Shown here: positions 1-7,957 of the stretch, in pieces
How positions within the stretch are numbered: position 1 is the first letter of the stretch
Layout: every line of letters starts with the position of its first letter
Origin: Thermomonospora catenispora
GTDB lineage: Bacteria; Actinomycetota; Actinomycetes; Streptosporangiales; Streptosporangiaceae
Direction of reading: 5' to 3'
NCBI RefSeq assembly: GCF_006363815.1
Contig: NZ_RRYT01000015.1
Location: forward strand, 37,650 to 101,649
Length of the DNA: 64,000 nt
Translations under genes and position numbers: made by a program
The notes under the pieces: generated by a model
The model's database searches: none
Told to the model about the DNA's origin: nothing
Seen by the model: the letters and a program-made list of their open reading frames with translations, nothing else

Positions 1-132
1 CCCGTTCGCACCGGGAACACGCCTGCTTTCCAGAGAAGCCTCTCCCGCACGGTCCTTTTGCCTGAGAGGTTCCGGGGAGGGTTGCCCCTTCGGCGCCCCG
101 CGCCCTGCGGCGCGGGATCTCTCCCGCACGGG
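1..132 (-). promoter_or_regulatory. Glycine riboswitch (tandem, second aptamer cut by window edge)
   Basis: Read on the minus strand this region has the glycine aptamer layout: a GCGGGAGAG entry stem, then CGCCGAAGGGGCAA, then CTCTCAGGCAAAAGGAC (about 132 to 52). A second GTGCGGGAGAG entry follows at about 52 and runs off the left edge, as expected for a tandem glycine riboswitch. It would control a gene to the left of position 1, most likely a glycine-cleavage or glycine/serine gene, but that gene is not visible. The core motifs are seen directly; the tandem arrangement is inferred from the repeated entry stem. Confidence 0.88.
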
Positions 133-388
133 ATGTGACGGCTGTCCCCGCCACTGTACTCAACGCGCGGGCAAGCGATCACAACGGTCCCGCCTCGAGA
201 CGGAAAACGCAGGTCGGTGCGGAGATGCACACTCTTTGCCGACCGCTACGATGGCCCCCGACAACACGACGGGGACCTGAGGCCGCACCGGCCGCGGGAT
301 GGGGCTGGGAGATGGTGCAGACGGAGCCGGTGAAGGGCCTTGACGCATCACGCCCGGCCCTGGGCCCCGGGACGCCGATCATGATGAA

Positions 389-2917
389 GTGTCCGGACGG
401 CGGTGTCACGTGACGCCGACTCACGACGACGCGGTGGACCGGCGGCGTACCGGCGCCGCTCCCGGCGACCCCGGAGACCAGGGGGCCCGGAGACGATGGC
501 CGGAACCGGCCACGCCCGTCTCGGCGACGGTGGAGGAGCCGTCGCTGCCGCGGCGGATCCGCCGGCCCGGGGACGCGATCCGGTTCATCGGCTCGGTGGC
601 CGGGCTGGCCGGGGTGGTGCTTCTGGTCAACATCGCGCAGGGCACCGCCCAGGGACTGCAGACCGACATCCGGGAGGGCACCGAGCGGGCCCCCCACCTG
701 CTGCTCGGGCTGGCCACCCTGGTGTCCAGCTTCGGGGTGCTGGCGGTGCCGGTGGCGTTCGCCGTCGAACGGCTGCTGCGCCGCGAAGGGCTCCGGGTGA
801 CGGTGGGCCTGCTGGCCGCGGTGATCGCGTTCGCGCTGACCGTGCTGCTGGACGGCTGGGAGACCCCGGCGGCGCCCGGCGGGGTGCTGGACTCGCTGAT
901 CTGGGGCGGTTCGCAGACCGCGCCGCTGCACACCGACATCACCCCGGTGATCGCGTTCGTCACCGCGGTGGGCACGACCGGCCGGCCGCGCTGGCAGGCC
1001 GCGATCTGGGCGATGATCGGGCTGGCCGCGCTGACCGGGCTGACCGCCCAGTACGCCTCGGTGGCGGCGCTGGCCGCCACCTACTTCCTGGGCCGCGCGA
1101 TCGGCTACGGCACCCTGTACGCGGTCGGCGCCCCCAATCCGCGGCCGCCCGGTGACGCGGTGCTGGCCGCGCTGGGCCGACTGGGGCTGCGGCCGGTGCG
1201 CGCCCGGCGGCTGCCCGACCGCGACGACGTCCGCCGATACGGCGTCTCGGTGGAGGACGACCGACGTCTCGGCGAGACGGCCTACCCCGACGCCGAGTGG
1301 CGGCTGGAGGTCACCGTCCTGGACCGCGACCAGCAGACCGCCGGGATGCTGTACCGGGTGTGGCGGCTGGTGCGGCTGCGCGACCGCTCCACCCGCCGCG
1401 CGGTCCGGTCGCTGCGGCGGTCGCTGGAGCAGGAGTCGCTGATGGCGTACGCGCTGCACGCCGCCGGAGCGCGCACGCCGCGGCTGCTGGGCACCTGCGA
1501 GGTGGGCACCGAGGCGGCGCTGCTGGCCTATGAGCACGTCCCCGGCCGGACCCTGAACGTCCTGGACGACGCGGAGCTGACCGACGAGTTCCTCACCGAC
1601 ATCTGGCGGCAGTTCCGGCTGATGCAGGAGGCGCGGCTGGCGCATCGGCGGCTGGAGCAGGGGGCGATCCTGCGCGACGACGCCGGCGCGGCCTGGATCG
1701 TCGACCTGCGCGCCGGAGAGACCGCCGCCAACGATCTGCTGCTGCGGCTGGACCTGGCGCAGCTGCTGACCACGCTGGCGCTGCGGGTGGGGGCCGAGCG
1801 GTCGGTCCGCACCGCCGCCGCCGTGCTGGGCGCCCGCGCCCTGGCCGGGGCGGTGCCGCTGCTGCAGCCGGTGGCGCTCAACCGGGACACCCGGGCGGCG
1901 CTGCGGCAGGACCGGGAGCTGCTGACCCGGATCCGCGAGCAGATCGTGCGCCTGGAGCCGGAGATCGAGGTCGCCCCGGCCAACCTGGAGCGCTTCCGCC
2001 CCCGCACCATCGTCAGCATCGTCGCGCTGACCATCGCCGCCTACATCGTCTTCCCGCAGCTGAGCAACGTCGACATCGGCGGCCTGGTGGCGCGCGCCCA
2101 ATGGTGGTGGGTGGCGGTCGCCGCGGCCGGGGCGGCGGCGACCTATCTGGCGGCGGCCTGGATGCTGATGGGGTTCGTGCCCGAGCGGCTGCCGCTGGGA
2201 CGCACCCTGCTGGTGCAGCTGGCCGCCTCGTTCGTGAAGCTGGTGGCGCCGGCCGCGGTCACCGGGGTGGCGCTCAACACCCGCTACCTGCAACGGGCGG
2301 GCGTGCGGCCGGGGCCGGCGGTGGCCAGCGTGAGCGCCTCGCAGCTGATGGGGCTGGCGGCGCATGTGCTGCTGCTGGTGCTGTTCGGGTTCATCACCGG
2401 CTCCACCGGGCACGCCACCGAGAACCTGGCGCCCTCCCCCGTGATCGTCATCGTGCTGCTGGCGGCGGCGATCGTCGCCGGGGTCGCCACGGCGATCCCG
2501 GTGGTGCGGCGGATGGTCGTCCGTCGGCTGCGGTCGATGTTCTCGGGGGTGGTGCCGCGCCTGGCGGACGTGGTGCAGTCGCCGCGCAAGCTGGCCACCG
2601 GGCTCGGCGGGACGCTGCTGCTGACCGTGGGGTTCGTGGTGTGCCTGGACGCCTCCGTCCGCGCCTTCGGCGGGGAGCTGGAGTGGACCGCGGTCATGGT
2701 GGTCTTCCTGACCGGCAACGCGCTGGGCTCGGCGGCGCCCACCCCCGGCGGGCTGGGGGCGGTGGAGGGCGCCCTGTCGGTGGGACTGACGATCTCCGGA
2801 CTGCCCGCCGAGACCGCCACGTCCGCGGTGCTGCTGTTCCGGCTGCTGACCTTCTGGCTGCCGGTGCTGCCGGGCTGGGCGGCGTTCACCTACCTGCAGC
2901 GCAAGGAGATCATCTGA
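389..2917 (+). CDS. Lysylphosphatidylglycerol synthase-type/flippase-like integral membrane protein
   Basis: A protein of about 842 residues with three parts. The N-terminal third (about residues 65-265) has several hydrophobic segments. The middle (about 330-510) resembles a degenerate kinase-like fold, with an AHRRLEQG segment and WIVDLRAG where a catalytic loop and metal Asp would lie. The C-terminal third (about 540-840) is a multi-pass domain of the LPG_synthase_TM/UPF0104 type. Related actinobacterial proteins are annotated as lysylphosphatidylglycerol synthase domain proteins, but no lysyl-transfer domain is present, so lipid flipping or a cell-envelope role is inference. The start is a GTG at 389; a second GTG at 410 is equally possible because neither has a strong ribosome site. 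Confidence 0.75.
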   Translation: MSGRRCHVTPTHDDAVDRRRTGAAPGDPGDQGARRRWPEPATPVSATVEEPSLPRRIRRPGDAIRFIGSVAGLAGVVLLVNIAQGTAQGLQTDIREGTERAPHLLLGLATLVSSFGVLAVPVAFAVERLLRREGLRVTVGLLAAVIAFALTVLLDGWETPAAPGGVLDSLIWGGSQTAPLHTDITPVIAFVTAVGTTGRPRWQAAIWAMIGLAALTGLTAQYASVAALAATYFLGRAIGYGTLYAVGAPNPRPPGDAVLAALGRLGLRPVRARRLPDRDDVRRYGVSVEDDRRLGETAYPDAEWRLEVTVLDRDQQTAGMLYRVWRLVRLRDRSTRRAVRSLRRSLEQESLMAYALHAAGARTPRLLGTCEVGTEAALLAYEHVPGRTLNVLDDAELTDEFLTDIWRQFRLMQEARLAHRRLEQGAILRDDAGAAWIVDLRAGETAANDLLLRLDLAQLLTTLALRVGAERSVRTAAAVLGARALAGAVPLLQPVALNRDTRAALRQDRELLTRIREQIVRLEPEIEVAPANLERFRPRTIVSIVALTIAAYIVFPQLSNVDIGGLVARAQWWWVAVAAAGAAATYLAAAWMLMGFVPERLPLGRTLLVQLAASFVKLVAPAAVTGVALNTRYLQRAGVRPGPAVASVSASQLMGLAAHVLLLVLFGFITGSTGHATENLAPSPVIVIVLLAAAIVAGVATAIPVVRRMVVRRLRSMFSGVVPRLADVVQSPRKLATGLGGTLLLTVGFVVCLDASVRAFGGELEWTAVMVVFLTGNALGSAAPTPGGLGAVEGALSVGLTISGLPAETATSAVLLFRLLTFWLPVLPGWAAFTYLQRKEII

Positions 2918-3002
2918 GTTCCGGGAACGGTCGGGGAACCGACGGAACCATATGATCGTTCCCGGGTGGGGCGACGGTTCCTCCGAGTGCGGTCACGGGC
3001 GC

Positions 3003-3020
3003 CGCCCGCTCTCGCGGGCG
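3003..3020. terminator. Hairpin between convergent genes
   Basis: A perfect 7-bp stem (CGCCCGC / GCGGGCG) with a four-base loop lies between the convergent stop codons at 2917 and 3049. There is no T-tract on either side, so it would act as a GC-hairpin type terminator common in actinomycetes. Confidence 0.4.
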
Positions 3021-3048
3021 CTCGTGGGGCCTTCACCCGTGCGGCGTC

Positions 3049-3651
3049 TCAGCCGCTGCGCCGGATCCGTCGCCGTGCCAGCTCGTCATGAGGATGGGGG
3101 GCGTCATCGCGTACCGCGCGCTCGGCGGGCAGCTCGGCCAGGCTGCCCTCGACCTCCTGCCAGACCCGGCCCAGGGCTATGCCGAACACGCCCTGCCCTC
3201 CGGCCAGCAGATCCACCACCTCGTCGGCGGAGGTGCACTCGTAGACGCTCACGCCGTCGCTCATCAGGGTGATCTGGGCCAGGTCCTTGACCCCGCGGTC
3301 GCGCAGATGCGCCACGGCGGTGCGGATCTGCTGCAGGGACACCCCCGTGTCCAGCAGCCGCTTGACGACCTTGAGCACCAGGATGTCGCGAAAGCTGTAC
3401 AGCCGCTGGCTGCCCGATCCGTGCGCGGCTCGCACGCTGGGCTCCACCAGCCGGGTGCGGGCCCAGTAGTCCAGCTGGCGGTAGGTGATCCCGGCCGCCG
3501 CGCACGCCGTGGGGCCGCGGTAACCGACGTTCTCAGGCGGGGGCGACACCTGGGTGTCGAACAGCAGTCCCTGCTCTCCGGCACGCTGTGAGGCGACCTG
3601 CCTGTCAGGGTGCTCAGAGTGAGCCTTGCCCTCGCCGCTGCTCACCGCCAC
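3049..3651 (-). CDS. MerR-family transcriptional regulator (Rv1830-like)
   Basis: A 200-residue winged-helix regulator. The MerR DNA-binding part sits at about residues 42-115 (AAGITYRQLDYWARTRLVEPS followed by the SFRDILVLKVVKRLLDTGVSL helix), and the C-terminus has no metal-binding cysteines. It is the last gene of the block that matches the M. tuberculosis Rv1827-Rv1830 order (GarA, MerR, bifunctional nuclease, MerR). The GTG start at 3651 is preceded by GGAGG five bases upstream. A perfect inverted repeat over its probable promoter suggests autoregulation. Rv1830-type regulators are linked to growth and cell division in mycobacteria; the exact targets here are unknown. Confidence 0.85.
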   Translation of the reverse strand: MAVSSGEGKAHSEHPDRQVASQRAGEQGLLFDTQVSPPPENVGYRGPTACAAAGITYRQLDYWARTRLVEPSVRAAHGSGSQRLYSFRDILVLKVVKRLLDTGVSLQQIRTAVAHLRDRGVKDLAQITLMSDGVSVYECTSADEVVDLLAGGQGVFGIALGRVWQEVEGSLAELPAERAVRDDAPHPHDELARRRIRRSG

Positions 3652-3683
3652 GCGGACCTCCGGCTTCTATCAGCCCGTGCCGC

Positions 3684-3705
3684 TTCGTCAAGGGGGTTTG
3701 ACGAA
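3684..3705. promoter_or_regulatory. Perfect inverted repeat over the promoter of the MerR gene
   Basis: TTCGTCAA-N6-TTGACGAA forms a perfect 8-bp dyad 33 bases upstream of the MerR start at 3651. On the minus strand the right arm supplies a TTGACG -35-like hexamer, with a TAGAAG -10-like element 16 bases further on. MerR proteins typically bind dyads at promoters, so an autoregulatory operator is the simplest reading. Confidence 0.55.
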
Positions 3706-3930
3706 TTACACCACGGGTGTTCCACCAGCACGGTAGGTGCCGGTCAGGGTGTGGTCAACGTTCGGCGTCGGCGCGTCGCATGCCCGGATGAACCGGCTTC
3801 ACGTGGGCAAACTGCGCGCCACCGCCCTCACTGCTTCCCTTACCCCGTTCCTCAGCGTAATCAACGGCGATCGGCGAACCGGTCCGCGGGGTGGGTGCAA
3901 CGCGTCGTCGACCGAGCACCGGCCCGCCCG

Positions 3931-4401
3931 TCAACCGGCCCGGCCGAAGTCCTCCGGCGAGATGGTGTTGAGGAACTCGCGGAACTTCTTCACCTCATCC
4001 TCCTGCTCGTCGGGGATCGCCACCCCCGCCTCCTCCAGCACGTCCTCGCTGGCGAAGATGGTCGCCCCCGTGCGCAGCGCCAGGGCGATCGAGTCCGATG
4101 GGCGGGCGCTGACCTCGACTCCGTTGGAGAACACCAGATCGGCGAAGAAGATGCCCTCCCGCAACGCGGTGATGTTGACGGTGCGCAGCTGGACGCTGAA
4201 CGCCTCCAGAACGTCCCGGAACAGATCGTGGGTCAGCGGCCGCGCCGGCAGCACCCCCTGCTGGGCGAAGGCGATCGCGGTGGCCTCCACGGCGCCGATC
4301 CAGATGGGCAGATACCGATCCCCGGCCGTCTCCTTCAACAGGACGATCGGCTGATTGGAGGGCATTTCGACCCGGACGCCGACGACCTCCATCTGCTTCA
4401 C
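3931..4401 (-). CDS. Bifunctional nuclease family protein (DUF151, Rv1829-like)
   Basis: A 156-residue single-domain protein of the BFN/DUF151 family. It begins MKQMEVVGVRVEMP and carries the family core of LPIWIGAVEATAIAFA and the SARPSDSIALALR segment. Members have been reported to have RNase and DNase activity in plants and bacteria; the physiological role in actinobacteria is not settled. It lies between two MerR genes in the conserved garA cluster. The GTG start at 4401 has GGGAG five bases upstream. The conserved neighbourhood is stronger evidence than any functional inference. Confidence 0.85.
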   Translation of the reverse strand: MKQMEVVGVRVEMPSNQPIVLLKETAGDRYLPIWIGAVEATAIAFAQQGVLPARPLTHDLFRDVLEAFSVQLRTVNITALREGIFFADLVFSNGVEVSARPSDSIALALRTGATIFASEDVLEEAGVAIPDEQEDEVKKFREFLNTISPEDFGRAG

Positions 4402-4533
4402 AGCGGCTCCCTGGCTGCTTCTCGGCTGTTTCGATCGGCTCGCGATAGACCCTTATGCCAACGTACACCCTCTGGTCGGCGACGATCCCCTCTCAGGCGC
4501 GGTGATCCGTCACCGGATCGGCCGATCGTCCGC

Positions 4534-5256
4534 TCACCCCTCCAGGGTCTCCCGCAGCCCGGCGGAGATCAGCGCCGCGTGCAGGCGCATGAACAGGTCG
4601 GCGATGGCGCGGGCGGCGTGCTCGGCCTCCTCGTGCCCGCGCGGATCACGCCGCCGCAACAGCGGGGCCACCACCTGCTCGATCAGCCCCACCTGCCGAT
4701 CGGCGGCGGCCTTGACCGCCCGCAGGTGCCGGACCTGCACGCCGTGCCGTCCCAGCGCGACGGCGGCGCGGAGCACCGTCAGCGCCTCGGCCCCGTAGTA
4801 CCGGCCGGTCCGCCGGACCAGCCCGGCGTCCTCCAGCTCCGACAGCAGCTCCTCCTCGGCGCCCGCCCCGTCCAGCAGCTGACGGCGGGTCAGCCGGACG
4901 TCGGGGGCCTCCCCGCCCGATGCGGGGGCGGATCCGTCGGCGGCGACCAGCCGGCGCGGAGCGCGTGCCGCCTCCCACGGCGGATCGACCGCCTCACCCC
5001 GGTCCCTGGCCCGCAGGTACTCCTTGATCACCCGCAACGGCAGGTAGTGGTCGCGCTGCGCGGACAGGATGAGGCGCAGCCGGTCCACGTCGGCCGGGGT
5101 GAACTTGCGGTAGCCGGAGGGGGTGCGCTGCGGCTCGATCAGCCCCTCGGCCTCCAAGAAACGGATCTTGGAGATGGTGACGTCCGGGAACTCGGGGCGC
5201 AGCAGCGCCAGGGCGTCCCCGATCGTCATCGTTCGCCGGACGGGCTGTGCGCTCAC
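4534..5256 (-). CDS. ftsR: MerR-family regulator FtsR-like (Rv1828-like)
   Basis: A 240-residue MerR regulator. The N-terminal winged helix covers about residues 10-80 (MTIGDALALLRPEFPDVTIS, then KIRFLEAEGLIEPQRTPSGYR and RLILSAQRDHYLPLRVIKEYL). A C-terminal effector/dimer region follows. Sequence and position, directly downstream of the FHA gene, match Rv1828 and corynebacterial FtsR, which activates cell-division genes such as ftsZ. An ORF is open up to 5280, but the GTG at 5256 is chosen because GGAGGAGG lies just upstream. It is probably transcribed with the FHA gene and the nuclease gene on the minus strand. Confidence 0.82.
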   Translation of the reverse strand: MSAQPVRRTMTIGDALALLRPEFPDVTISKIRFLEAEGLIEPQRTPSGYRKFTPADVDRLRLILSAQRDHYLPLRVIKEYLRARDRGEAVDPPWEAARAPRRLVAADGSAPASGGEAPDVRLTRRQLLDGAGAEEELLSELEDAGLVRRTGRYYGAEALTVLRAAVALGRHGVQVRHLRAVKAAADRQVGLIEQVVAPLLRRRDPRGHEEAEHAARAIADLFMRLHAALISAGLRETLEG

Positions 5257-5365
5257 CGGCCTCCTCCGGAGCGTGTCCACGGCGGGCCGGTGGGCCCCGC
5301 CCGCCGTGCCGCTGGCTCTGTTCGCGGCTCGCTCATGCCCCTGTCACACCTCGCCGCGGACGCCC

Positions 5366-5905
5366 TCAGCCCTGGTGCTGCGGGTTGGTGAGGAACACCA
5401 GCCGGAACTTGCCGATCTGCACCTCATCGCCGCCCGACAGCCCGGCCTGATCGATGCGACGGCGGTTGACGTAGGTGCCGTTCAGGCTGCCCACGTCGCG
5501 GACCGAGAAGGTGCCGCCGTGCCGGGCGAACTCGGCGTGCCGCCGCGAGACGGTGACATCGTCCAGGAAGATGTCGCTCTCGGGGTGGCGGCCGGCTGAG
5601 GTGCGGTCCTTGTCCAGCAGGAACCGGCTCCCGGCGTTGGGACCCCGCTTGACCACCAGCAGGGCGGTGCCGGGCGGCAGCTGCTCGACCGCGATCTGGT
5701 CGACGCCGGCGTCCTCAGCCGGCTGGGCGTCGGGTTCGTAGGCCTCGATCCCGGCGATCGAGATGGTGGATGTGGACTCGCCAGGCGACTCCCGCGGAGG
5801 CATGGGCGACGGTCCGCCCCGGGTGAGCGGAGTGCCGCACTGGGAGCAGAAGCGGGCATCATCCGGATTGGCGTGACCGCACTGCGTGCAGTAGACGCTC
5901 GGCAT
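5366..5905 (-). CDS. garA: FHA-domain protein, GarA/OdhI type with N-terminal zinc ribbon
   Basis: A 179-residue protein with three parts: a zinc ribbon (C6-x2-C9 and C20-x2-C23), a linker containing GESTSTIS at about residues 42-49, and an FHA domain at about 90-170 (SAGRHPESDIFLDD, SRRHAEF, LNGTYVNRRRI). In GarA and OdhI the Thr in the equivalent linker is phosphorylated by PknB/PknG and controls 2-oxoglutarate dehydrogenase and glutamate metabolism. The zinc ribbon is absent from the mycobacterial protein but common in other actinomycetes. It heads the conserved cluster, with ftsR downstream. The start is the ATG at 5905, with GGAGG 12 bases upstream, a little far. Confidence 0.82.
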   Translation of the reverse strand: MPSVYCTQCGHANPDDARFCSQCGTPLTRGGPSPMPPRESPGESTSTISIAGIEAYEPDAQPAEDAGVDQIAVEQLPPGTALLVVKRGPNAGSRFLLDKDRTSAGRHPESDIFLDDVTVSRRHAEFARHGGTFSVRDVGSLNGTYVNRRRIDQAGLSGGDEVQIGKFRLVFLTNPQHQG

Positions 5906-6159
5906 TGATCGGCTCGGCCTCCTACCTTCGGCGTGCCCCGGCGCGCCCGCGTTCCGCGAGCGCGACGACCCGCGCTGCTCTTCCCGACTCCGCCCGTCAC
6001 GATGACGGTTGCCGCAACTTATGCCGGGTGAGCCCGGAGGGTCAACCGAGACAAGGACCCGGGACTCCCCACGCTACTTCGTCAATGATCGCAGGTCCAT
6101 GCCGCCGCGCGGGACGCTCCCCCTACGGCGAGCACAACCTGGCCGAAATCGGACCCGGC

Positions 6160-6176
6160 GTCTTTACATCGTAGAT
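6160..6176. promoter_or_regulatory. GTCTTTACA-N2-GTAGAT box (copy 1)
   Basis: An AT-rich, partly dyadic 17-mer sits in the 287-base gap between the P450 stop and the FHA gene. The same pattern, differing only in the two central bases, recurs at 46230-46246. The shape resembles TACA-N2-TGTA type operators bound by BlaI/MecI/CopY-like repressors, but no such regulator is encoded in the window. The rest of the gap shows nothing else I can support. Confidence 0.3.
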
Positions 6177-6192
6177 CAGACGACGGGGCCGG

Positions 6193-7542
6193 TCAGCGCC
6201 CGACCACCGGCGCCGGCAACGGGTCCAGGGCCACCCGGACCGCACCGTGATCGAGGATCCGGGGCAGCGGATGACCGGGATCCAGGCCGCGCGGCCGCCG
6301 CGACAGCCTCGGCTCGTGCCCGCGCAGCAGACCGGCCAGCAGCAAGGTGACCGTCATCAGCGCCAGGCTCTCCCCCGGGCACCGTCCGGAGCCCGCCCCG
6401 AACGGGGCGACCACGCCGTCTTCCACCGCCCGGCCGTCCAGCCAGACGTCGGGCTCGAACCGGTCGGCGTACGGCAGCGTCGCCCCGTCCCGGCCGAACA
6501 GCGGCAGCACCACCAAGAGGGTCGACCCGGCGGGCAGGGTCGCCTCCCCCCACCGGGTCTCCGCGACGCTCCGCCGCCAGACCGTCGGAACGACCGGCCA
6601 CAGCCGCGCCGCCTCCAGCGCACAGGCCCGCAGATACGGCACCGACACCGGGCTCGGCGGATGGGCGGCGTGCAGGCCCGACAGCTCGTCGCGGACGCGG
6701 GCGAGCCGGTCGGGACGGGCGGCCAGCAGCACCAGCGTCCGGTACGCCGTCACCCCGGCCGCGCCGAACCCCGACAGCCAGCGGGCGACCTGGCTCAGCC
6801 GATGCCCGTCCCCCTCCGCCGACTCGCGCGTCAACCGCCCGGCCAGGCTCTCGGGCTCGGCCCGCTCGATGTGCGCCCGCAGCCGGCCTCGGAAGACCTC
6901 CTCCGCCGCGGCGCCGGCCCCGCGGCCGCGGATCCGGGCGCCCGGCGCGGACGCGGCCAGCAGCGCGCCGAACGCGTCGGTGAGCATCCGGTCGTCGCGG
7001 GCCGCGTCGCCGAGCACCAGCCGGCGCGCCAGCCGCCGGTACGCGGCGGCGTAGGCTCCCCAGGTCAGCTCGCCGTCGGCGGCGACCGTCTCCAGCAGCC
7101 GCGCCGCCTCCTGCTGGATCCGCAGCATCATCGGCCCGGCGGCCCGGTGCACCTGCTGATGGGCGTCCAGCACCTCCTCGTCGAGACCGCGGCGCCGCGC
7201 CGCGTCCTCCCCCGGCGGCGCCGGCACCCGGTGGGGCAGCAGATGCCGGGGGATCCCGCCCTCGCCGGTGAGGTCCGTCGGGGCGAACTCGGCGGATGCG
7301 GTCAGGACGCGGTGCGCGTCATCCGGCGTCAGCACCAGCACCGGACGGCGGCCGGGCAGCGCGATCCGCAGCGGCCCCGGCCCATAGCGGTGGCGCAGCC
7401 GCACCGCGCGCCAGTCCCCCCACAGCGCCGCGCGGACGCCGTCCCACGGCGCCAGCAGCGCGCCGCCCAGCCGGACGGCGTCGCCGACCGAGGCCCGCCT
7501 GAGGGCTCCCTCGCCGGATGTCTCACCGGTTGTCCGCATCAT
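6193..7542 (-). CDS. Cytochrome P450
   Basis: A 449-residue P450. The heme-ligand loop FGAGSGRCPG fits FxxGxxxCxG, and the K-helix ExxR motif is EAARLWP. The I-helix reads GFGAAGVTAY, so the usual acid-threonine pair for oxygen activation (AGxD/ET) is missing: the Thr is offset and there is no acidic residue. That pattern is seen in P450s with atypical chemistry (peroxygenase, substrate-assisted oxygen activation). Substrate and redox partner cannot be told; no ferredoxin gene is adjacent. The start is one of two ATGs (7542, 7539) after a G-rich ribosome site. Upstream on the same strand are an ECF sigma factor and its partner, 415 bases away. Confidence 0.88.
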   Translation of the reverse strand: MMRTTGETSGEGALRRASVGDAVRLGGALLAPWDGVRAALWGDWRAVRLRHRYGPGPLRIALPGRRPVLVLTPDDAHRVLTASAEFAPTDLTGEGGIPRHLLPHRVPAPPGEDAARRRGLDEEVLDAHQQVHRAAGPMMLRIQQEAARLLETVAADGELTWGAYAAAYRRLARRLVLGDAARDDRMLTDAFGALLAASAPGARIRGRGAGAAAEEVFRGRLRAHIERAEPESLAGRLTRESAEGDGHRLSQVARWLSGFGAAGVTAYRTLVLLAARPDRLARVRDELSGLHAAHPPSPVSVPYLRACALEAARLWPVVPTVWRRSVAETRWGEATLPAGSTLLVVLPLFGRDGATLPYADRFEPDVWLDGRAVEDGVVAPFGAGSGRCPGESLALMTVTLLLAGLLRGHEPRLSRRPRGLDPGHPLPRILDHGAVRVALDPLPAPVVGR

Positions 7543-7957
7543 GTGCCCCCCGTGATCGGTGAACGGCCGGTGTTCCCCGCGCTACCCGGCTGGGGCACCG
7601 TCATTCCTCGACGGCATGGACGGCCCGGGGAGAGGACTTCCCGCCGGGGGAGGCCGCGGCGAAGGGATCCCGGCGCCGGGCCGGCGCCCTCATCGGCCCG
7701 CACGGCATGCGCCGGGCGCGCCGGACGGGCGGTCCGCCCCGGGCCGGATCCCGTGATCGTCGCGCCTCGGGCCGCGGAGGCCGACGGCGCCGGGCCGCAC
7801 GGTCCCGTCCGGAAGGCGCCGGCGGAGACCGGGGCGAGGGACCGCCGAGGACGAGGGAGGACGAGGAGGGCCGATCGCCCGCCGGCCCGGGACGAGGGGG
7901 AACGCGGCGGAGGGCGCTCCGGTCCCGCGGCCGCCCGCGTCGGCCGCGGGACCGGGG
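7543..7957. other. Gene-free interval
   Basis: A 415-base, extremely GC-rich gap between the P450 start and the stop of the sigma-factor partner gene. I find no convincing coding sequence, RNA or strong dyad. It probably holds the P450 promoter. Confidence 0.4.

Noticed and set aside
179-2413. A 744-codon frame antisense to the flippase-like gene
   Set aside because: Low-complexity His/Gln/Arg/Gly-rich product without any motif; the plus-strand gene has membrane segments and family similarity.
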